From contig DENB01000077.1 in the NCBI GenBank assembly GCA_002359495.1, forward strand, positions 19,277 to 83,276: DNA of 64,000 nucleotides, given 5' to 3'. This stretch comes from Enterobacteriaceae bacterium UBA2655 (GTDB lineage Bacteria > Pseudomonadota > Gammaproteobacteria > Enterobacterales > Enterobacteriaceae). The notes beneath the pieces were generated by a model. It had not been told where the DNA came from, ran no database searches, and saw only the letters and a program-made list of their open reading frames with translations. Made by a program: the position numbers and the translations under genes. Below, piece after piece: positions 1-9,288 of this stretch. Every line of letters starts with the position of its first letter. The first letter of the stretch is position 1.

Positions 1-17
1 ATAGGTGCGGATAACGA

Positions 18-39
18 AAGGGCGGGAATTCCCGCCTTT
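18..39. terminator. palindromic hairpin at the left edge, possible terminator
   Basis: An inverted repeat GGCGGG-AATT-CCCGCC is flanked by AA on the left and TT on the right, followed by a short T-rich stretch on the + strand (TTTGG...TTTTA). It lies just downstream of the TetR remnant read on the minus strand. It could end either that gene or a gene entering from the left. The U-run is weak, so this is a moderate call. Confidence 0.4.
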
Positions 40-48
40 GGCCCGTTT

Positions 49-285
49 TACTTCTTGTCCTGACAAACGCCCGCCAGCTTCGGCCAGAGCGCCATCATGG
101 TATCGATAATGCCGTTAGGCTCTTCGCAGCTCGCCCCTTCACGCGCCCGCACCGACATTCCCTGCAACATGCAGGAAAGGTAGCGGGACAGCGCTTCCGG
201 TTAGCGCAAAAGGCGGAAGCGGCGGGAGCAAAGTCTTTCCGCATCACTTCGACCTCTGGCGACAACAACCTGCATGGCACCGCGA
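49..285 (-). pseudogene. TetR-family regulator remnant (C-terminal part only)
   Basis: Reading backwards from the TAA at 51-49, one frame gives ALSRYLSCMLQGMSVRAREG, which matches the ligand-domain end of TetR/AcrR regulators (typical RYL..ML.GMSVQAR-GAS followed by a helix ending ALWP). That frame is stopped about 53 codons up. The next part of the domain (LSPEVEVMRKDFAPAA) continues in another frame, so at least one frameshift is present. No helix-turn-helix half is seen. This is decayed DNA rather than a working regulator. A family member was probably the regulator of a neighbouring gene once; which one cannot be told. Confidence 0.6.
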
Positions 286-316
286 TAATCTATAACTAAA
301 TCCGCGCGTACGGCAG

Positions 317-355
317 AAAAAAGGGCTTCAGACAATCTCTGAAGCCCTTTTTTAT
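317..355. terminator. bidirectional intrinsic terminator
   Basis: The 9-bp stem GGGCTTCAG / CTGAAGCCC (323-331 and 339-347) has a 7-nt loop, an A-run on the left and a T-run on the right. It therefore works in both directions. It lies just past the sotB stop codon and ends sotB on the minus strand. Confidence 0.85.
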
Positions 356-367
356 TAATGAAGATGT

Positions 368-1552
368 TTAACCGTTAGAGCGCAGTTGCGGATAGCGGCG
401 GAATATGTAGCTGCACCAGAAGAGTCCGGCCAGTCCAACCAGGGCGCCGACATTGCCCACATCGGCCATGTTAAGATGTTCGCTCACCTGATTTCCCAGT
501 AGCGCGCCTGCGCCGATGCCGATGTTATAAATTCCCGACATCAGCGACATCGCTACATCGGTGGCGTCCGGCGCCAGCGACAGCACGCGCACCTGCACCG
601 CCAGGCCAATCATCATCATCGCCATGCCCCAGAAGACGCAGAGCGTAATAATGGCGGTCGGACGAACGGCGGCGAAAATCAGCAGGCCCATGCAGAGCGT
701 AATTAAGCCGATAGCGACTATCAGCAGCGACGAAGGAAATTTATTCCCCAGCGTGCTGAACAGCACGCTGCCGAGAATCCCGGCCGATCCGAACAGTAGC
801 AGCAGCAGCGTGGTGAAGTTCTGACCGGCATGCGCCACCCTCTCCATAAAGGGTTCGATGTAACTGTAAGCAGTGTAATGCGCGGTAACCACCAGGGTGA
901 TCAGCAGATACATGCTGACCAGCGCCGGACGGCGAAACAGCATCGGCACGCTGCTGAGCGAACCCGAATGCTCGCTCGGCAGCTTCGGCAGCACGCGAGC
1001 GAGCAGAACCAGCAGCACCAGCGCCGACGCGCCAATCACACCGAAGGTGGTGCGCCAGCCTAAATATTGGCCCACTACGCGGCCAATCGGCACCCCCAGC
1101 ACCATGGGCAGCGCCGTCCCGGTCGCCAGCATACTCAGCGCCTGCGTTTTTTTCCCGGCCGGCGCAACGCGGATCGCCAGAGAAGCGGTAATCGACCAAA
1201 AGACCGCATGAGACAAAGCAATACCAATACGGGAGGCAACCAGCGAGACAAAATCCCAGGCGACGGTCGAGAGCACATGGCTGGCAATAAAAACGATAAA
1301 CAGCAGCGACAGCAGCAGACGCCGCTCGACTTGCCGCGTCAGCAGCATCAGAGGCAGCGAGAGCAGGGCGACGACCCAGGCATAAATGGTGAGCATGATC
1401 CCCACATCCGCCGTTTTCATGGAAAAACTGGCGGCGATGTCGGAGAGCAGACCGACCGGAACAAACTCGGTGGTATTGAAAACAAAGGCGGCGATAGCCA
1501 GCAGCACGACGCGCAGCCAGGCCGTTTTACGCGAAACAGTAGTTGATTGCAT
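368..1552 (-). CDS. sotB: SotB, sugar efflux transporter (MFS, DHA1)
   Basis: Inner-membrane proton-driven exporter of 394 residues with about 12 hydrophobic segments. In E. coli, SotB (YdeA) exports L-arabinose and IPTG and limits sugar accumulation. Long stretches match the E. coli protein as I recall it: [16 protein letters not shown] near the N terminus, [18 protein letters not shown], the [14 protein letters not shown] loop, LPSEHSGSL and [14 protein letters not shown] in the middle, and [13 protein letters not shown] late. Length agrees with the family (about 396). It stands alone, between the TetR remnant downstream and a small Cys protein upstream. Confidence 0.93.
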   Translation of the reverse strand: MQSTTVSRKTAWLRVVLLAIAAFVFNTTEFVPVGLLSDIAASFSMKTADVGIMLTIYAWVVALLSLPLMLLTRQVERRLLLSLLFIVFIASHVLSTVAWDFVSLVASRIGIALSHAVFWSITASLAIRVAPAGKKTQALSMLATGTALPMVLGVPIGRVVGQYLGWRTTFGVIGASALVLLVLLARVLPKLPSEHSGSLSSVPMLFRRPALVSMYLLITLVVTAHYTAYSYIEPFMERVAHAGQNFTTLLLLLFGSAGILGSVLFSTLGNKFPSSLLIVAIGLITLCMGLLIFAAVRPTAIITLCVFWGMAMMMIGLAVQVRVLSLAPDATDVAMSLMSGIYNIGIGAGALLGNQVSEHLNMADVGNVGALVGLAGLFWCSYIFRRYPQLRSNG

Positions 1553-1725
1553 GGAATGTCAAATCAGTCAAAACAGCACAAAAGAACGCCAGAAGCGCTC
1601 AGCGAAGGTGACCTGCGTCACAAATTAATCCCTATTGTGGATGAAGAGCGTCAGAAGAGAAACCTCAGATCCCGCATTTATCGCTGAATATTTCTTATCG
1701 CCTTCATCGCACGCTACGGTCGGCG

Positions 1726-1977
1726 TTAAATCATGTGCTTTAACGCCACGCTATGTCGGTCGGCTGGATTGCGCGTGACTTTCACGGAACAGCACACGCT
1801 GCAGCCCGTCGCGTCGGGATAATATTTCCGCGCCTGCAGGATCGCCGCATTTGCATTATAAAAGGTGCCGAGAAACCGGCGAGAAGGCGTTTCAGGCAAT
1901 GATTCGCAGTGCGCGGCATGAACCACATGTTTGCTGCTTAAGCCCGAAACTTTATCAACGTAATACCAGATGCCCAT
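1726..1977 (-). CDS. small conserved hypothetical protein, possible metal-binding Cys/His motif
   Basis: An 83-residue soluble protein that I cannot name. It shows HAAHCESLP near residue 20, then FLGTFYNANAAILQARKYYPDATGC-SVCC near residues 36-63. The order (His-x3-Cys, a strand, a helix with A-x2-ARKYYP, then C-x2-CC) resembles the small zinc fold of the Ada N-terminal type, where four Cys/His residues hold a metal. That is my reading of the pattern, not a known assignment. Its RBS-like AAAGGATC lies upstream on the minus strand. It is a single-gene unit. Confidence 0.6.
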   Translation of the reverse strand: MGIWYYVDKVSGLSSKHVVHAAHCESLPETPSRRFLGTFYNANAAILQARKYYPDATGCSVCCSVKVTRNPADRHSVALKHMI

Positions 1978-2103
1978 AACAGATCCTTTGTGCTGAGTGA
2001 AAAAAAAAGAGGGATATTATTGGAATGGAAGGAATTATAGCGGGGAATGAGAATTTTGGCGGTTCCGCGCGCAATCGCAAAGCGTTAGAGGCAGCAATCA
2101 GGT

Positions 2104-2127
2104 CAACAGGCGCCGCGGCGCCTGTTG
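2104..2127. terminator. perfect palindrome downstream of ynfM
   Basis: An 11-bp arm (CAACAGGCGCC) pairs across a GC centre with GGCGCCTGTTG. It sits about 15 bp past the ynfM stop. There is no strong U-run, so it may be a 3'-end stabiliser or a weak terminator. Confidence 0.5.
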
Positions 2128-2141
2128 GAATGCGCGATGAG

Positions 2142-3398
2142 TTAAAGTTTCCGCCCCAGCAATCGCCAGCCCACCAGCAGCGCGATAATCAGCAGCAGAG
2201 CGATAAACAGGGTGATGCCGGTCCAGCCGAAGTTATGCCAGAAAACGCCGCCCAACGTCCCGGCGACGCTGGAGCCGGCATAATAGCTGAACAGGTAGAG
2301 CGAAGAGGCCTGGCCTTTGGCGCGTCGGGCGCGAGGGCCGATCCAGCCGCTGGCGACCGAATGGGCGGCGAAAAAACCGGCGGTAAACAGCATCATCCCC
2401 GCCAGAATAACCCAGATCGAGCCTGCGAGCGTAATCAGCAGACCGGTCAGCATAATCGCCGTTGCGCCAAGCATCACCGGACTGCGGCCATAGCGCGCGG
2501 TCATCGCCCCCGCTTTAGGCGAACTCCAGGACCCGGTGAGATAAACCACTGACAGCAGGCCGACCACCGCCTGGCTGAGGAACCAGGGCGCGCTGAGCAG
2601 GCGATAGCCAATGTAATTAAACAGGGTAACGAAAGCGCCCATCAGCAGGAATCCTTCCGCGAACAGCAGCGGCAGCCCCTGATCGCGCCAGTGCAGCCGG
2701 AAATTGATCACCAGGCTGCGCGGCTTCAGCGAAGCGGGCCGAAAATGGCGCGAGGCGGGCAAAATTTTCCAGAACATCAGCGCCGAGGCGAGTGCAAAGC
2801 AGCCGATCGCGGCAATTGCGATGCGCCAGGAAAAAAGATCGGTGAGCACGCCGCTCAATAAACGTCCGCTCATGCCACCAATCGAGTTGCCGCTGATATA
2901 AAGCCCCATAGAAAAGGCGATAAAGCCGGGATGGATCTCTTCGCTCAGGTAAGTCATGCCGACCGCCGCCACGCCGCTCAGCGAAAGGCCGATCAGGGCG
3001 CGCATGATCAGGATGCCGTGCCAGCTGGTCATGGCGGCGGAGAGCAGCGTAAAGATCGCCGCCAGCATCAGGCCGGTCACCATCACCGGTTTTCGGCCGA
3101 TGGCGTCCGAGAGCGGGCCGGTAATCAGCAGCCCCAGCGCCATCAGCGCGGTGGAAACGGAAAGAGAGATGCTGCTCGCCGCCGGCGATACGCCAAACTG
3201 CTGAGAAAGCACCGGCAAAATCGGCTGTACGCAGTAAAGCAGCGCAAAAGTCGCCAGCCCGGCGGAGAAGAGCGCCAGCGTCACGCGCATAAACTGCGGG
3301 GTGCCGCGGGTAGTAAAGTGGCCAGGACTGACAGGGGCGACGGAGGGACGTACTGTCTCGCTATCGGTAAGCGTCGCAGCATGGGAAGAGCGGTTCAC
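2142..3398 (-). CDS. ynfM: YnfM, MFS inner-membrane transporter
   Basis: A 418-residue, 12-TM major facilitator protein. The middle is close to E. coli YnfM: RGTPQFMRVTLALFSAGLAT, SDAIGRKPVMVTGL (the MFS motif A loop), MTYLSEEIHPGFIAFSMGLY, and WIGPRARRAKGQASSLYLFSYY. The substrate in E. coli is not firmly established (arabinose or drug export has been proposed). It is divergent from ynfL across a 95-bp gap, as in E. coli, so YnfL probably controls it. The N-terminal 35 residues are poorly conserved and cytosolic. Confidence 0.92.
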   Translation of the reverse strand: MNRSSHAATLTDSETVRPSVAPVSPGHFTTRGTPQFMRVTLALFSAGLATFALLYCVQPILPVLSQQFGVSPAASSISLSVSTALMALGLLITGPLSDAIGRKPVMVTGLMLAAIFTLLSAAMTSWHGILIMRALIGLSLSGVAAVGMTYLSEEIHPGFIAFSMGLYISGNSIGGMSGRLLSGVLTDLFSWRIAIAAIGCFALASALMFWKILPASRHFRPASLKPRSLVINFRLHWRDQGLPLLFAEGFLLMGAFVTLFNYIGYRLLSAPWFLSQAVVGLLSVVYLTGSWSSPKAGAMTARYGRSPVMLGATAIMLTGLLITLAGSIWVILAGMMLFTAGFFAAHSVASGWIGPRARRAKGQASSLYLFSYYAGSSVAGTLGGVFWHNFGWTGITLFIALLLIIALLVGWRLLGRKL

Positions 3399-3493
3399 GA
3401 ATCATCCTCGGTTCATTCAACACGCTGTTAACTGTAAGAAAGCCGTGATAAGTTGTCTAATATATTAATAATCTTGAATGATATTTTTATAAT

Positions 3494-4399
3494 ATGAATG
3501 TCGAGCTGCGCCATCTACGTTATTTCATCGCCGTGGCGGAAGAACTTCATTTCGGCCGCGCCGCTCAGCGCCTGAACATCTCACAACCGCCGCTCAGTCA
3601 GCAGATCCAGCAGCTGGAGCAGGCGATCGGCGCGCAGCTTTTTCTGCGTACTAATCGCAGCGTGCAGCTCACTGCGGCCGGCGCGCAATTCCTGCCTGAC
3701 GCCCGTGCGATTTTACAGCAGCTTGAGCAGGCGGCCGAACGCGCGGCGCGTCTGCATCGCGGCGAGGAAGGGGAATTGCGCATCGGCTTTACCTCTTCCG
3801 CCCCTTTTATCGGGCTGGTTTCAGACGCGCTCTACCATTTTCGTCAGCGCTGGCCCGCCGTGCATATCAAAATGCAGGAGATCAATACCCGCCAACAGTT
3901 GGCGCCGCTGCATGAAGGACGGCTCGATCTCGGCATCATGCGCAACACACCATTGCCTGCCGATTTGCGCCATCAGCTTCTGCTGCGCGAGCCGCTCTGC
4001 GCCGTGGTGCACTGGGCGCATCCGCTGGCTGATGCCGAGCAGATTTCCATCCGCGCGCTGGCCAGCGAGCCTTTTGTTTTTTTCGATCCTCAGGGCGGCA
4101 CCGCGCTCTATAGCGAAATTCTGGCGCTGCTGCACCGTTATCAGGTTCAGCCTTATGTTACGCAGGAAGTCGGCGAAGCGATGACGATCCTAGGGCTGGT
4201 CGCCACCGGACTTGGCGTCTCTATTTTGCCCGCCTCTTTTCGCCACGCCCGGCTGAGCGATGTGGTCTGGCTGCCGTTTCAGGAAGAAGACGCGCTGTCG
4301 GAAGTGTGGATGGTTTGGTCGGTTGCGCGCGAACCTGACGCGCAGATGGCGAATATGATGCGATTATTGCGGCGCGACGCTGAGGAAAATCAGGAATAA
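3494..4399 (+). CDS. ynfL: YnfL, LysR-type transcriptional regulator
   Basis: A 301-residue LysR regulator. The winged helix-turn-helix occupies about residues 3-62 (LRHLRYFIAVAEELHFGRAAQRLNISQPPLSQQIQQLE). The effector domain follows, with the conserved RIGFTSSAPF, EEGRLDLGIMR-type and VFFDP segments. It matches E. coli YnfL and has the same divergent partner, ynfM. No Shine-Dalgarno precedes the ATG, and a TATAAT directly abuts it (3488-3493), so either translation is weakly initiated or the -10 serves another start. Effector unknown. Confidence 0.9.
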   Translation: MNVELRHLRYFIAVAEELHFGRAAQRLNISQPPLSQQIQQLEQAIGAQLFLRTNRSVQLTAAGAQFLPDARAILQQLEQAAERAARLHRGEEGELRIGFTSSAPFIGLVSDALYHFRQRWPAVHIKMQEINTRQQLAPLHEGRLDLGIMRNTPLPADLRHQLLLREPLCAVVHWAHPLADAEQISIRALASEPFVFFDPQGGTALYSEILALLHRYQVQPYVTQEVGEAMTILGLVATGLGVSILPASFRHARLSDVVWLPFQEEDALSEVWMVWSVAREPDAQMANMMRLLRRDAEENQE

Positions 4400-4420
4400 A
4401 CCGGTAAAATCATCTGTTTA

Positions 4421-4436
4421 TGTGCCGCAAATCACA
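4421..4436 (+). promoter_or_regulatory. CRP-cAMP site upstream of mlc
   Basis: TGTGC-N6-TCACA departs from the TGTGA-N6-TCACA consensus by one base. It lies 90 to 105 bp before the mlc start. E. coli mlc is known to be under CRP and Mlc control, so the site fits its position. Confidence 0.65.
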
Positions 4437-4525
4437 TTTTTCGGCAAATTATTTACTGCGCCGGGAAAACTGTTCCAACATAGCCGGTATTTATTTTGTA
4501 GCCCGAAAATATCATGGAGCTGGTC

Positions 4526-5743
4526 GTGAATCTGGAGAGTCAGCCTGGTCATATCGACCAGATTAAACAGAACAATGCAGGCGCGATCTACCGGTTGATC
4601 GATCAACACGGCCCCATCTCGCGCATTGAGCTTTCCAGGCTTGCCCAGCTGGCGCCAGCCAGCATCACGAAAATTGTGCGTGAAATGCTGGACGCCCACC
4701 TGGTGCAGGAGACCACCTTCCAGGAGCCCGGCAGCCGCGGGCGTCCCGCTATCGGCCTGACGCTGGATACTCTCGCCTGGCACTATCTGGCGATCCGCAT
4801 TCGTCACGGCACCATTACGCTGACGCTGCGCGATCTGAGCAGCCGGGCGCTGGCAGAAGAGGCGCTGCCGCTGCCGCCCGAATCGGACACGCCGCTGCTG
4901 AACCGGCTGCTGGAGCATGTCGACGCCTTCTTTATCCGTCACCAGCAAAAGCTGGAAAGGCTGACCGCGATTGCGATCACCTTGCCCGGCTTGATCAACG
5001 CGGCGTCGGGCGTGGTGCATCGCATGCCCGGCTATGCGGTGCAGGAGATGCCGCTGGGCAGCACGCTGGAGCAGCGCACCGGCCTGCCGGTATTCGTTCA
5101 GCACGACATCTCCGCCTGGACGCTGGCCGAGTCGCTGTTCGGCGCCTCGCGCGGCGCGCAGGACGTCATTCAGATCGTGATCGACGATACGGTGGGCGCA
5201 GGGATTATTAGCGCGGGCCAGCTGCTGCATAAAAGCGGGCGGGCGCTGGTAGAGGTGGGCCATACGCAAATCGATCCCTACGGCCAACAGTGTTACTGCG
5301 GCAATCACGGCTGTCTTGAAACGGTCGCCAGCACCGGCAGCTTGCTGAGCCTGACGGCGCAGCGCCTGCCGACGCAGCCGGGCAGCATGCTCCATCAACA
5401 GCCGGTCAGCATCGACGGGCTTTGTCGCGCCGCGCTCGCCGGCGATCGGCTGGCACGCGACGTCATCGCCGGCGTCGGCCATCATGTCGGACGCATCCTC
5501 TCGATGATGGTGAATATCTTTAATCCGCAACATATTCTTATCGGTTCGCCGCTGAACCAGGCGGCGGACGTGCTGTTTCCGGCGGTCAGCGCCACCATTC
5601 GTCAGCAGGCGTTGCCGGCTTACAGCAAAGAGATAACGCTGGAGCCGACGGGCTTCAGCAATCCCGGCACGCTCTGCGCCGCCGCGCTGGTCAAGGATGC
5701 GCTCTACAGCGGCGCGCTGCTGATCAAGCTTCTTCAGGGATAA
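4526..5743 (+). CDS. mlc: Mlc (DgsA), ROK-family global repressor of sugar uptake genes
   Basis: Mlc represses ptsG, manXYZ, malT and ptsHI, and is pulled off DNA by dephosphorylated EIICB-Glc at the membrane. The protein has an N-terminal winged HTH (ISRIELSRLAQLAPASITKIVREML), then a ROK domain. The zinc centre is visible as GHTQIDPYGQQCYCGNHGCLE with its His and three Cys. The C-terminal ALLIKLLQG helix is kept. I chose the GTG at 4526, which has GGAG 6 nt upstream and aligns with the E. coli start. An ATG at 4514 in the same frame lacks any RBS and would add four residues. bioD2 follows, as in E. coli. Confidence 0.93.
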   Translation: MNLESQPGHIDQIKQNNAGAIYRLIDQHGPISRIELSRLAQLAPASITKIVREMLDAHLVQETTFQEPGSRGRPAIGLTLDTLAWHYLAIRIRHGTITLTLRDLSSRALAEEALPLPPESDTPLLNRLLEHVDAFFIRHQQKLERLTAIAITLPGLINAASGVVHRMPGYAVQEMPLGSTLEQRTGLPVFVQHDISAWTLAESLFGASRGAQDVIQIVIDDTVGAGIISAGQLLHKSGRALVEVGHTQIDPYGQQCYCGNHGCLETVASTGSLLSLTAQRLPTQPGSMLHQQPVSIDGLCRAALAGDRLARDVIAGVGHHVGRILSMMVNIFNPQHILIGSPLNQAADVLFPAVSATIRQQALPAYSKEITLEPTGFSNPGTLCAAALVKDALYSGALLIKLLQG

Positions 5744-5861
5744 GTGCGCCTGAACTTTGCGCTAACGCAAGCTCCGGCGCATTCCCTTCACTTAGAATCC
5801 TTCATTCAACAACAGGACTTACTGATATAGCAGCCTGAATGGCATCTAAAGGAGGAGAAGG

Positions 5862-6551
5862 GTGAATACACTATTTGTTACCGGCACCGATACCGCCGTA
5901 GGAAAAACCGTGGTCTCCCGTGCGTTGCTGCAAAGTTTTGCCCGGGCCAATTTTACTGCCGTGGGCTATAAGCCGGTGGCGAAAGGCGCAGTCCCTACGG
6001 ATGCGGGGTTACGCAATAAAGACGCGCTGCTGTTGCAGTCCGCCTCAACCCTGGCGTTGCCTTACGAAGCCATCAATCCCGTCGCGCTGGCGGATGACGA
6101 GATCAGCACCAGCAAAGCGGTGCCGGTCGACTATCAGCGTTTGAGCGCCGGGTTAGAGCAGTTGCGCGCCCAAGCTGAAAAGGTGATTGTCGAGGGGACA
6201 GGCGGCTGGCGCTGCCTGATGAATGACCTCAGCCCGCTGTCAGAGTGGGTTGTCAAAGCGCAGCTTCCGGTCGTGATGGTGGTGGGGATCAAGCTGGGAT
6301 GCGTCAGCCATGCGCTGCTGACCGCGCAGGCGATCGCCAACGACGGATTGCCGCTGGTCGGCTGGGTGGCGAACCGCATTAATCCCGGCCTGTCGCACTA
6401 CGCTGAGATTATCGAAGTGCTACGCGAAAAGATCGACGCGCCGCTGCTGGGCGAACTGCCTTATCTGCCCCGCGCCGAACAGCGGGATCTGTGCCGCTAT
6501 ATCGATCTCTCTTTGCTGACCGGCAACGAATTGCACTCAGACAGTGCCTGA
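5862..6551 (+). CDS. bioD2: BioD2 (YnfK), dethiobiotin synthetase paralogue
   Basis: ATP-dependent dethiobiotin synthetase forms the ureido ring of dethiobiotin from 7,8-diaminopelargonate, CO2 and ATP. The 229-residue protein has the P-loop GTDTAVGKTVVS at residues 8-19, the substrate lysine in GYKPVAKGA, the VEGTGGW loop near residue 110 and WVANRINPG. It starts with GTG behind an excellent GGAGGAG. Its place after mlc identifies it as the ynfK-type copy, not bioD of the bio operon. Confidence 0.9.
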   Translation: MNTLFVTGTDTAVGKTVVSRALLQSFARANFTAVGYKPVAKGAVPTDAGLRNKDALLLQSASTLALPYEAINPVALADDEISTSKAVPVDYQRLSAGLEQLRAQAEKVIVEGTGGWRCLMNDLSPLSEWVVKAQLPVVMVVGIKLGCVSHALLTAQAIANDGLPLVGWVANRINPGLSHYAEIIEVLREKIDAPLLGELPYLPRAEQRDLCRYIDLSLLTGNELHSDSA

Positions 6552-6739
6552 ACGCGCCAGACTGAAACAAAATTTGGCAAAACTCTTCTCGCTGAACCCT
6601 TCGTTGCATAATGCCCGGCGCGACCGGGCCTGTTAACTCCTTTAAATTCAGTAAATTAAATTTTTCAGTCAATTATTTCCGGTGTCTGGCGCGGAATATG
6701 CATTAGCTCTGCTGATGACTATCCTGCCGGAGCACCGCA
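6552..6739. other. 188-bp leader before the NCS2 permease
   Basis: No gene seen. A GC-rich hairpin GCCCGG-CGCGA-CCGGGC (6613-6629) is followed by a weakly T-containing stretch and could end bioD2. The rest is AT-rich and could carry the permease promoter. I could not fit a known purine riboswitch to it. Confidence 0.4.
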
Positions 6740-8113
6740 ATGTCGCAATCGCATGAAAAAGGTTTGCTGTATGGACTGGAAGCGCGTATCGCCCCTGTGC
6801 CCGCGTTTATCGCCGCGCTTCAACATGTGCTGGCCAGCGTGGTGGGCATTATCACGCCGCCGCTGATCATCGGTTCAGTGCTGGGCCTGCAAGCCTGGAT
6901 CCCCTATCTGATAAGCATGTCTTTACTGGTTTCTGGCCTCGGCACCTTTATTCAGGCGCGCCGCTTCGCCGGCGTCGGCGCCGGCATGATCTGCCTGCAG
7001 GGCACCAGCTTTGCTTTTCTCGGCGTTATTCTTTCCGGCGGCCTGATTGTGAAAAGTCGCGGCGGTTCGCCGGAGGCGATCATGGCGATGATTTTCGGCT
7101 GCAATCTGGTCGCCGCCCTGGTGCCCATTCTTATCAGCCGCTGCGTCCGACAGCTGCGCAAAATCCTGACGCAGGTCGTCACCGGCACGGTGATTACCCT
7201 GATCGGCATCAGTCTGATTAAAGTCAGCTTTACCGACTGGGCGGGCGGCCATAACGCCAGCGATTTCGGCGCGCCGCGCCATCTGGCGCTGGGCGCGCTG
7301 ACGCTGCTGATCATCCTGGCGCTGAACCGATCGCGCAACCGCTGGGTGCGGCTGGTGGCGGTCATGACGGGCATCGTGGCGGGGTGTCTCGCCGCCGCGC
7401 TGACCGGCAATCTCCATCTGAAGCCCGCCGCAAGCGCCGACTGGATCGTGCTGCCCGGCTTTTTTCATTTCGGATTTGATTTTGACTGGGCGATTTTCGT
7501 CCCCATCGCGCTGGTGTCGGTTATCAGCGTGATTGAAGCGGTCGGGGATCTCACCGCCAACTGCCTGCTGTCGCAGCAGCCGATAGTGGGCCAAAAATTT
7601 CAGCAACGCTTGCAGGGCGGCATCCTGGCTGACGGCGTCAGCTGCATCCTGGCCGCCGTCTTTTCAGCTTTTCCCAATACTACCTTTGCGCAGAACAACG
7701 GCGTCATTCAGATGACCGGCGTCGCCAGCCGTTACGTCGGCATGGTGATCGGCGTAATGCTGGCGCTGCTTGGTCTGTTTCCGGGCGTGGGCGCCGTGCT
7801 GCAACAGATCCCGTCGCCGGTGCTGGGCGGCGCCACGCTGGTGATGTTCGGCAGCGTCGTCGCGGCGGGGATTCGCGTCATGACGCAAACCCCGCTGGGC
7901 CGCCGTGAAATGCTGATTATCGCCGTCGCCTTTGGCCTGGGACTGGGCGTCGAGGCGGTGCCGGAAGCGCTGAAATATTTTCCGTCGATCCTGTCGAATC
8001 TGTTTGGCCATACGGTCACCACCGGCGGCATTGCGGCGATTGTGCTGAACAGCGTATTGCCGGGAGAAGAGGCGCCGACGGCGCTGCCGGACGGCGAAAG
8101 GGCGGGAAACTGA
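6740..8113 (+). CDS. NCS2 (NAT) family xanthine/uracil-type permease
   Basis: A 457-residue proton symporter with about 14 TM segments. The NCS2 signature is visible at about residues 315-335 (TFAQNNGVIQMTGVASRYVG), as are the GTSFAFLG loop and the TM8 acid region (SVIEAVGDLTANC). It resembles E. coli XanP/XanQ/UacT in order and length. The signature reads QNNGVIQMTG as in xanthine and urate carriers, so a purine is the likely cargo. That would suit the guaD-xdh-hpxO genes 8 kb away, but the exact substrate is inference. Confidence 0.85.
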   Translation: MSQSHEKGLLYGLEARIAPVPAFIAALQHVLASVVGIITPPLIIGSVLGLQAWIPYLISMSLLVSGLGTFIQARRFAGVGAGMICLQGTSFAFLGVILSGGLIVKSRGGSPEAIMAMIFGCNLVAALVPILISRCVRQLRKILTQVVTGTVITLIGISLIKVSFTDWAGGHNASDFGAPRHLALGALTLLIILALNRSRNRWVRLVAVMTGIVAGCLAAALTGNLHLKPAASADWIVLPGFFHFGFDFDWAIFVPIALVSVISVIEAVGDLTANCLLSQQPIVGQKFQQRLQGGILADGVSCILAAVFSAFPNTTFAQNNGVIQMTGVASRYVGMVIGVMLALLGLFPGVGAVLQQIPSPVLGGATLVMFGSVVAAGIRVMTQTPLGRREMLIIAVAFGLGLGVEAVPEALKYFPSILSNLFGHTVTTGGIAAIVLNSVLPGEEAPTALPDGERAGN

Positions 8114-8121
8114 TCGGAAAA

Positions 8122-8146
8122 CAGGCTCTCCCGATGGGAGAGCCTG
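8122..8146. terminator. bidirectional hairpin between convergent genes
   Basis: A perfect 11-bp stem, CAGGCTCTCCC-GAT-GGGAGAGCCTG, lies in the 38-bp gap between the permease and osmV, which converge. There is no U-run, but position and stability argue for a shared 3' end. Confidence 0.65.
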
Positions 8147-8151
8147 ATCCG

Positions 8152-9288
8152 TCAGGGATTCAATCGGCGGCGGGTGCGCCCGGAGCTGAGGTAGTTAGCG
8201 ATATAGTCCTGTGAAATCTCGCCGCTGTAGCGGCCTTCTTCGTCGACTATCGGCATCCAGACAAGGTTATGCTCATACAACTTTGAAAGCACCACGCGCA
8301 AATTCTCTTCCGCTTTGCCGGTGACGGTAAAGGTATTCAGCAGGGTTTCGCAGCGGCCGACGGCGTTGCGCGCCTCGCGGCGCTTTACGAAGCCCAGCGG
8401 TTTGCCGTCATTATCCACCACGGTAATGGTGCGCATATCGTTATCGTCCATCATGGCGAAGGCTTCCGCCAGCGGGGTGTCGCGCTTTACGGTAATGGTC
8501 GGCTGCTGATCGGTCACGTCTCCCGCCTGTACCAACAGCAGGCGTTTCAGCGTGCGATCCTGGCCGAGAAAAGAGCCGACGAACGCATTGGCCGGTTTAG
8601 CCAGCAGCTCGTCCGGGCTGGCGCACTGCACGATTTTTCCCTGACCGAATACGGCGATGCGATCGCCCAGCTTCAGCGCCTCGTCAATATCATGGCTGAC
8701 CAGCATCACGGTTTTTTTCAGCTGGCGCTGCATATCGAGAAATTCATTTTGAATCGCTTCGCGGTTGATGGGATCGACCGCGCCGAAAGGTTCATCCATC
8801 AGCAGCACCGGCGGATCGGCCGCCAGCGCGCGGATCACGCCGATGCGCTGTTGCTGTCCACCCGACATTTCGCGCGGGTAGCGCGGCAAAAACTTTTTCG
8901 CATCCAGCGCCACCATGCTCATCAGTTCGGCGGCGCGCTGGTGACAGCGCTTTTTATCCCAGCCCAGCATACGCGGCACCACGGTAATGTTCTCTTCGAT
9001 GGTCATATTAGGGAACAGGCCGATCTGCTGGATAACATAGCCGATGTTACGGCGTAACGTTACCGTATCCTGCGTGCTGGTATCCTCGCCATTGATATAA
9101 ATTTTGCCCGCCGAGGGAGCGATCAGCCGGTTGATCATCTTGAGCGTAGTCGTTTTGCCGCAGCCGGAAGGGCCGAGCAACACGCACATTTCACCTTCCG
9201 GCACGTTAAGCGAGACGTTATCTACGGCGTTAACCGTGCCACCGCTTTTCTGCGTGAAGGTTTTCGTCAGGTTTTCCAGTTTAATCAT
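8152..9288 (-). CDS. osmV: OsmV, osmoprotectant ABC transporter ATPase
   Basis: ATP-binding subunit of the OsmU glycine-betaine / choline-O-sulfate importer described in Salmonella. The 378-residue protein has Walker A GPSGCGKTT (about 39-47), the Q-loop, the signature MSGGQQQRIGVIRALAA, and Walker B VLLMDEPFGAVD. Its C-terminal tandem CBS domains (TPLAEAFAMMDDNDMRTITVVDNDG and later) sense ionic strength in OpuA-type transporters. It is the last gene of osmYXWV, and its ATG overlaps the osmW stop by one base (TAATG). Confidence 0.9.
   Translation of the reverse strand: MIKLENLTKTFTQKSGGTVNAVDNVSLNVPEGEMCVLLGPSGCGKTTTLKMINRLIAPSAGKIYINGEDTSTQDTVTLRRNIGYVIQQIGLFPNMTIEENITVVPRMLGWDKKRCHQRAAELMSMVALDAKKFLPRYPREMSGGQQQRIGVIRALAADPPVLLMDEPFGAVDPINREAIQNEFLDMQRQLKKTVMLVSHDIDEALKLGDRIAVFGQGKIVQCASPDELLAKPANAFVGSFLGQDRTLKRLLLVQAGDVTDQQPTITVKRDTPLAEAFAMMDDNDMRTITVVDNDGKPLGFVKRREARNAVGRCETLLNTFTVTGKAEENLRVVLSKLYEHNLVWMPIVDEEGRYSGEISQDYIANYLSSGRTRRRLNP

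Noticed and set aside
6552..6739. Purine riboswitch before the NCS2 permease
   Set aside because: A hairpin is present, but I could not trace a three-way junction or any known xanthine/purine aptamer core.
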